The notes beneath the pieces are model-generated. The model was not told the origin of the DNA, did not search any database, and saw only the letters and a list, made by a program, of their open reading frames with translations. 64,000 nt of DNA, taken from contig NC_052027.1 in NCBI RefSeq assembly GCF_015832195.1, forward strand, positions 3,038,001 through 3,102,000. Direction: 5' to 3'. The translations under genes were made by a program, and so were the position numbers. Positions 63,253-64,000 of the stretch are shown here, in pieces. How positions within the stretch are numbered: the stretch's first letter is position 1; every line of letters starts with the position of its first letter. The stretch comes from Motacilla alba alba (taxonomy: Eukaryota; Chordata; Aves; Passeriformes; Motacillidae).

Positions 63253-63852
63253 GTAACAATAACCTCCAATTTCTCTGTTAGAACTGTGCCTGAGTTCCCA
63301 GATTCAAGTTTTCAGGTGCACTTGAGGAGGAGAACCCAGAGGCTTTGAAATGCACAAGTTCTGTAGAGTGTAGAAACCAAGCCTGCAGTATATGTGTTAA
63401 ATAATGCAAAATATTAAAAGTGAGTGAATGAGAAGAGCCTTTGCTAGGTAGGGATGTGCTTTCCAAGCAAGCAGAAGATACTGGAATGCATTAAGGATGC
63501 TGTTGGTAGCAGTGCGTGGTAGGTGTGCTGGTTGAAGAGCTGCAATATGTTTGTCTTTAACTGGACACTGCAGATTCCTACTGAGGCTGATTGCTGCAGC
63601 TTTTCCCAAAACCCTGCTTTAGAATGGGGTTGATTCCTGAGGAGCAGCCCTGGGTTGTTGCTGAACTGCTGAATTGGTGCGGAGGTTTGCTTTTCTTGCT
63701 GTGCCAGACAGCTCTGGGAGTTTGGAGCTGGCGCTGCTGCTGAGGTCTCCTCTCTGCTGCCACACCACCCCCAGAGTCATTTCCTTTCCCTGATGGAGCT
63801 CAGGGCTCGCTCCCAGCAGCACAGGGCTCACCGTGGTGATCTCTCTGCTCAG
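63253..63852 (+). other. Putative second intron
   Basis: About 600 bases between donor 63252/63253 and the acceptor(s) near 63852. It has a normal GT start and a pyrimidine-rich 3' end. I see no repeat. Confidence 0.55.
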
Positions 63853-63867
63853 CTTCTCCTGCTCCAG

Positions 63868-63932
63868 CCTGTGATGCCAAGGCTGTGAGGGGAGAGGAGC
63901 AGCTCCTGCCCTGTCCTCAGGGCATGGCTCTG
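63868..63932 (+). CDS. Probable second coding exon (alternative start at 63853)
   Basis: The phase-1 G of the previous exon plus this exon reads ACDAKAVRGEEQLLPCPQGM and then AL, 22 complete codons. It ends at a good donor (GCTCTG|GTGAGT). Without splicing, the frame stops at TAG about 60 bases later, which supports the donor. Two in-frame acceptors are available: CTGCTCCAG at 63867, or CTGCTCAG at 63852, which adds SPAPA. A Cys, a short spacer, GE, then L.CP is the pattern that starts the first Ig-like domain of IL-1 receptor family proteins, which also have noncoding leader exons and a phase-1 intron after the signal peptide. Twenty-two residues are too few to claim that, and a 65-base exon would be unusual for it. 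Confidence 0.5.
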
Positions 63933-64000
63933 GTGAGTTCTGTGCCCCCTGGCTTTGCCAGGCCTGCCAGGAGCAGGGCAGTGCCCAGATAGATGCTCCC
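63933..64000 (+). other. Start of the third putative intron, cut by the window edge
   Basis: Begins GTGAGTTCTG. No further exon is visible before the window ends. Confidence 0.5.

Noticed and set aside
63192..63932. Naming the gene as an IL-1 receptor family member
   Set aside because: The leader exon structure and the C..GE...CP pattern are only suggestive; about 22 mature residues and a 65-base exon are not enough to assign a symbol.

Overview
This window looks like nuclear DNA from a bird, most likely a songbird. It holds about ten 3'-end fragments of CR1 LINEs, several solo LTRs from two LTR families, minisatellites and microsatellites. It also has one strong CpG island and almost no protein-coding sequence, with no bacterial-style operons, ribosome binding sites or dense ORFs. 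The species call rests on repeat style and is an inference.

Layout. Bases 1-38,400 are gene-poor and AT-leaning. They hold an LTR-like relic (about 690-1345) abutting a 17-unit minisatellite (1361-1697), and two solo LTRs of one family (4495-4779 and 11685-11973). A solo LTR of a second family is nested inside a CR1 (4943-5333). A 20-unit minisatellite with two alternating unit types lies at 7801-8245. There are scattered CR1 tails, an alternating palindrome beside a small CpG-rich patch (21251-21410), a (GGGAA)n purine tract (25487-25571), and long stretches with nothing I can identify. I see no exon there that I can defend.

Bases 38,480-39,630 are a CpG island with GC boxes, a G-quadruplex motif, an ATG-free candidate 5'-UTR exon and a good splice donor at 38831/38832. 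It is best read as the promoter and first exon of a gene on the + strand.

Bases 38,832-63,112 fit a first intron of about 24 kb. It carries an exact 163-bp tandem duplication, more CR1 copies, two copies of an unidentified repeat in opposite orientation (56143-56422 and 59022-59299) and another solo LTR with a 6-bp target duplication (61598-62012). The intron ends at an exon (63113-63252) that encodes the start codon and a signal peptide. A probable next coding exon follows (63868-63932, or from 63853). The gene therefore encodes a secreted or membrane protein, but only about 42 residues fall in the window and I do not recognise it with confidence.

The strongest structural signal is a pair of direct CR1 copies 16,640 bp apart, at 37.6 kb and 54.3 kb, on either side of the CpG island. 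They are identical over 210 bp yet clearly diverged in the next ~225 bp, a block pattern that suggests recent gene conversion.
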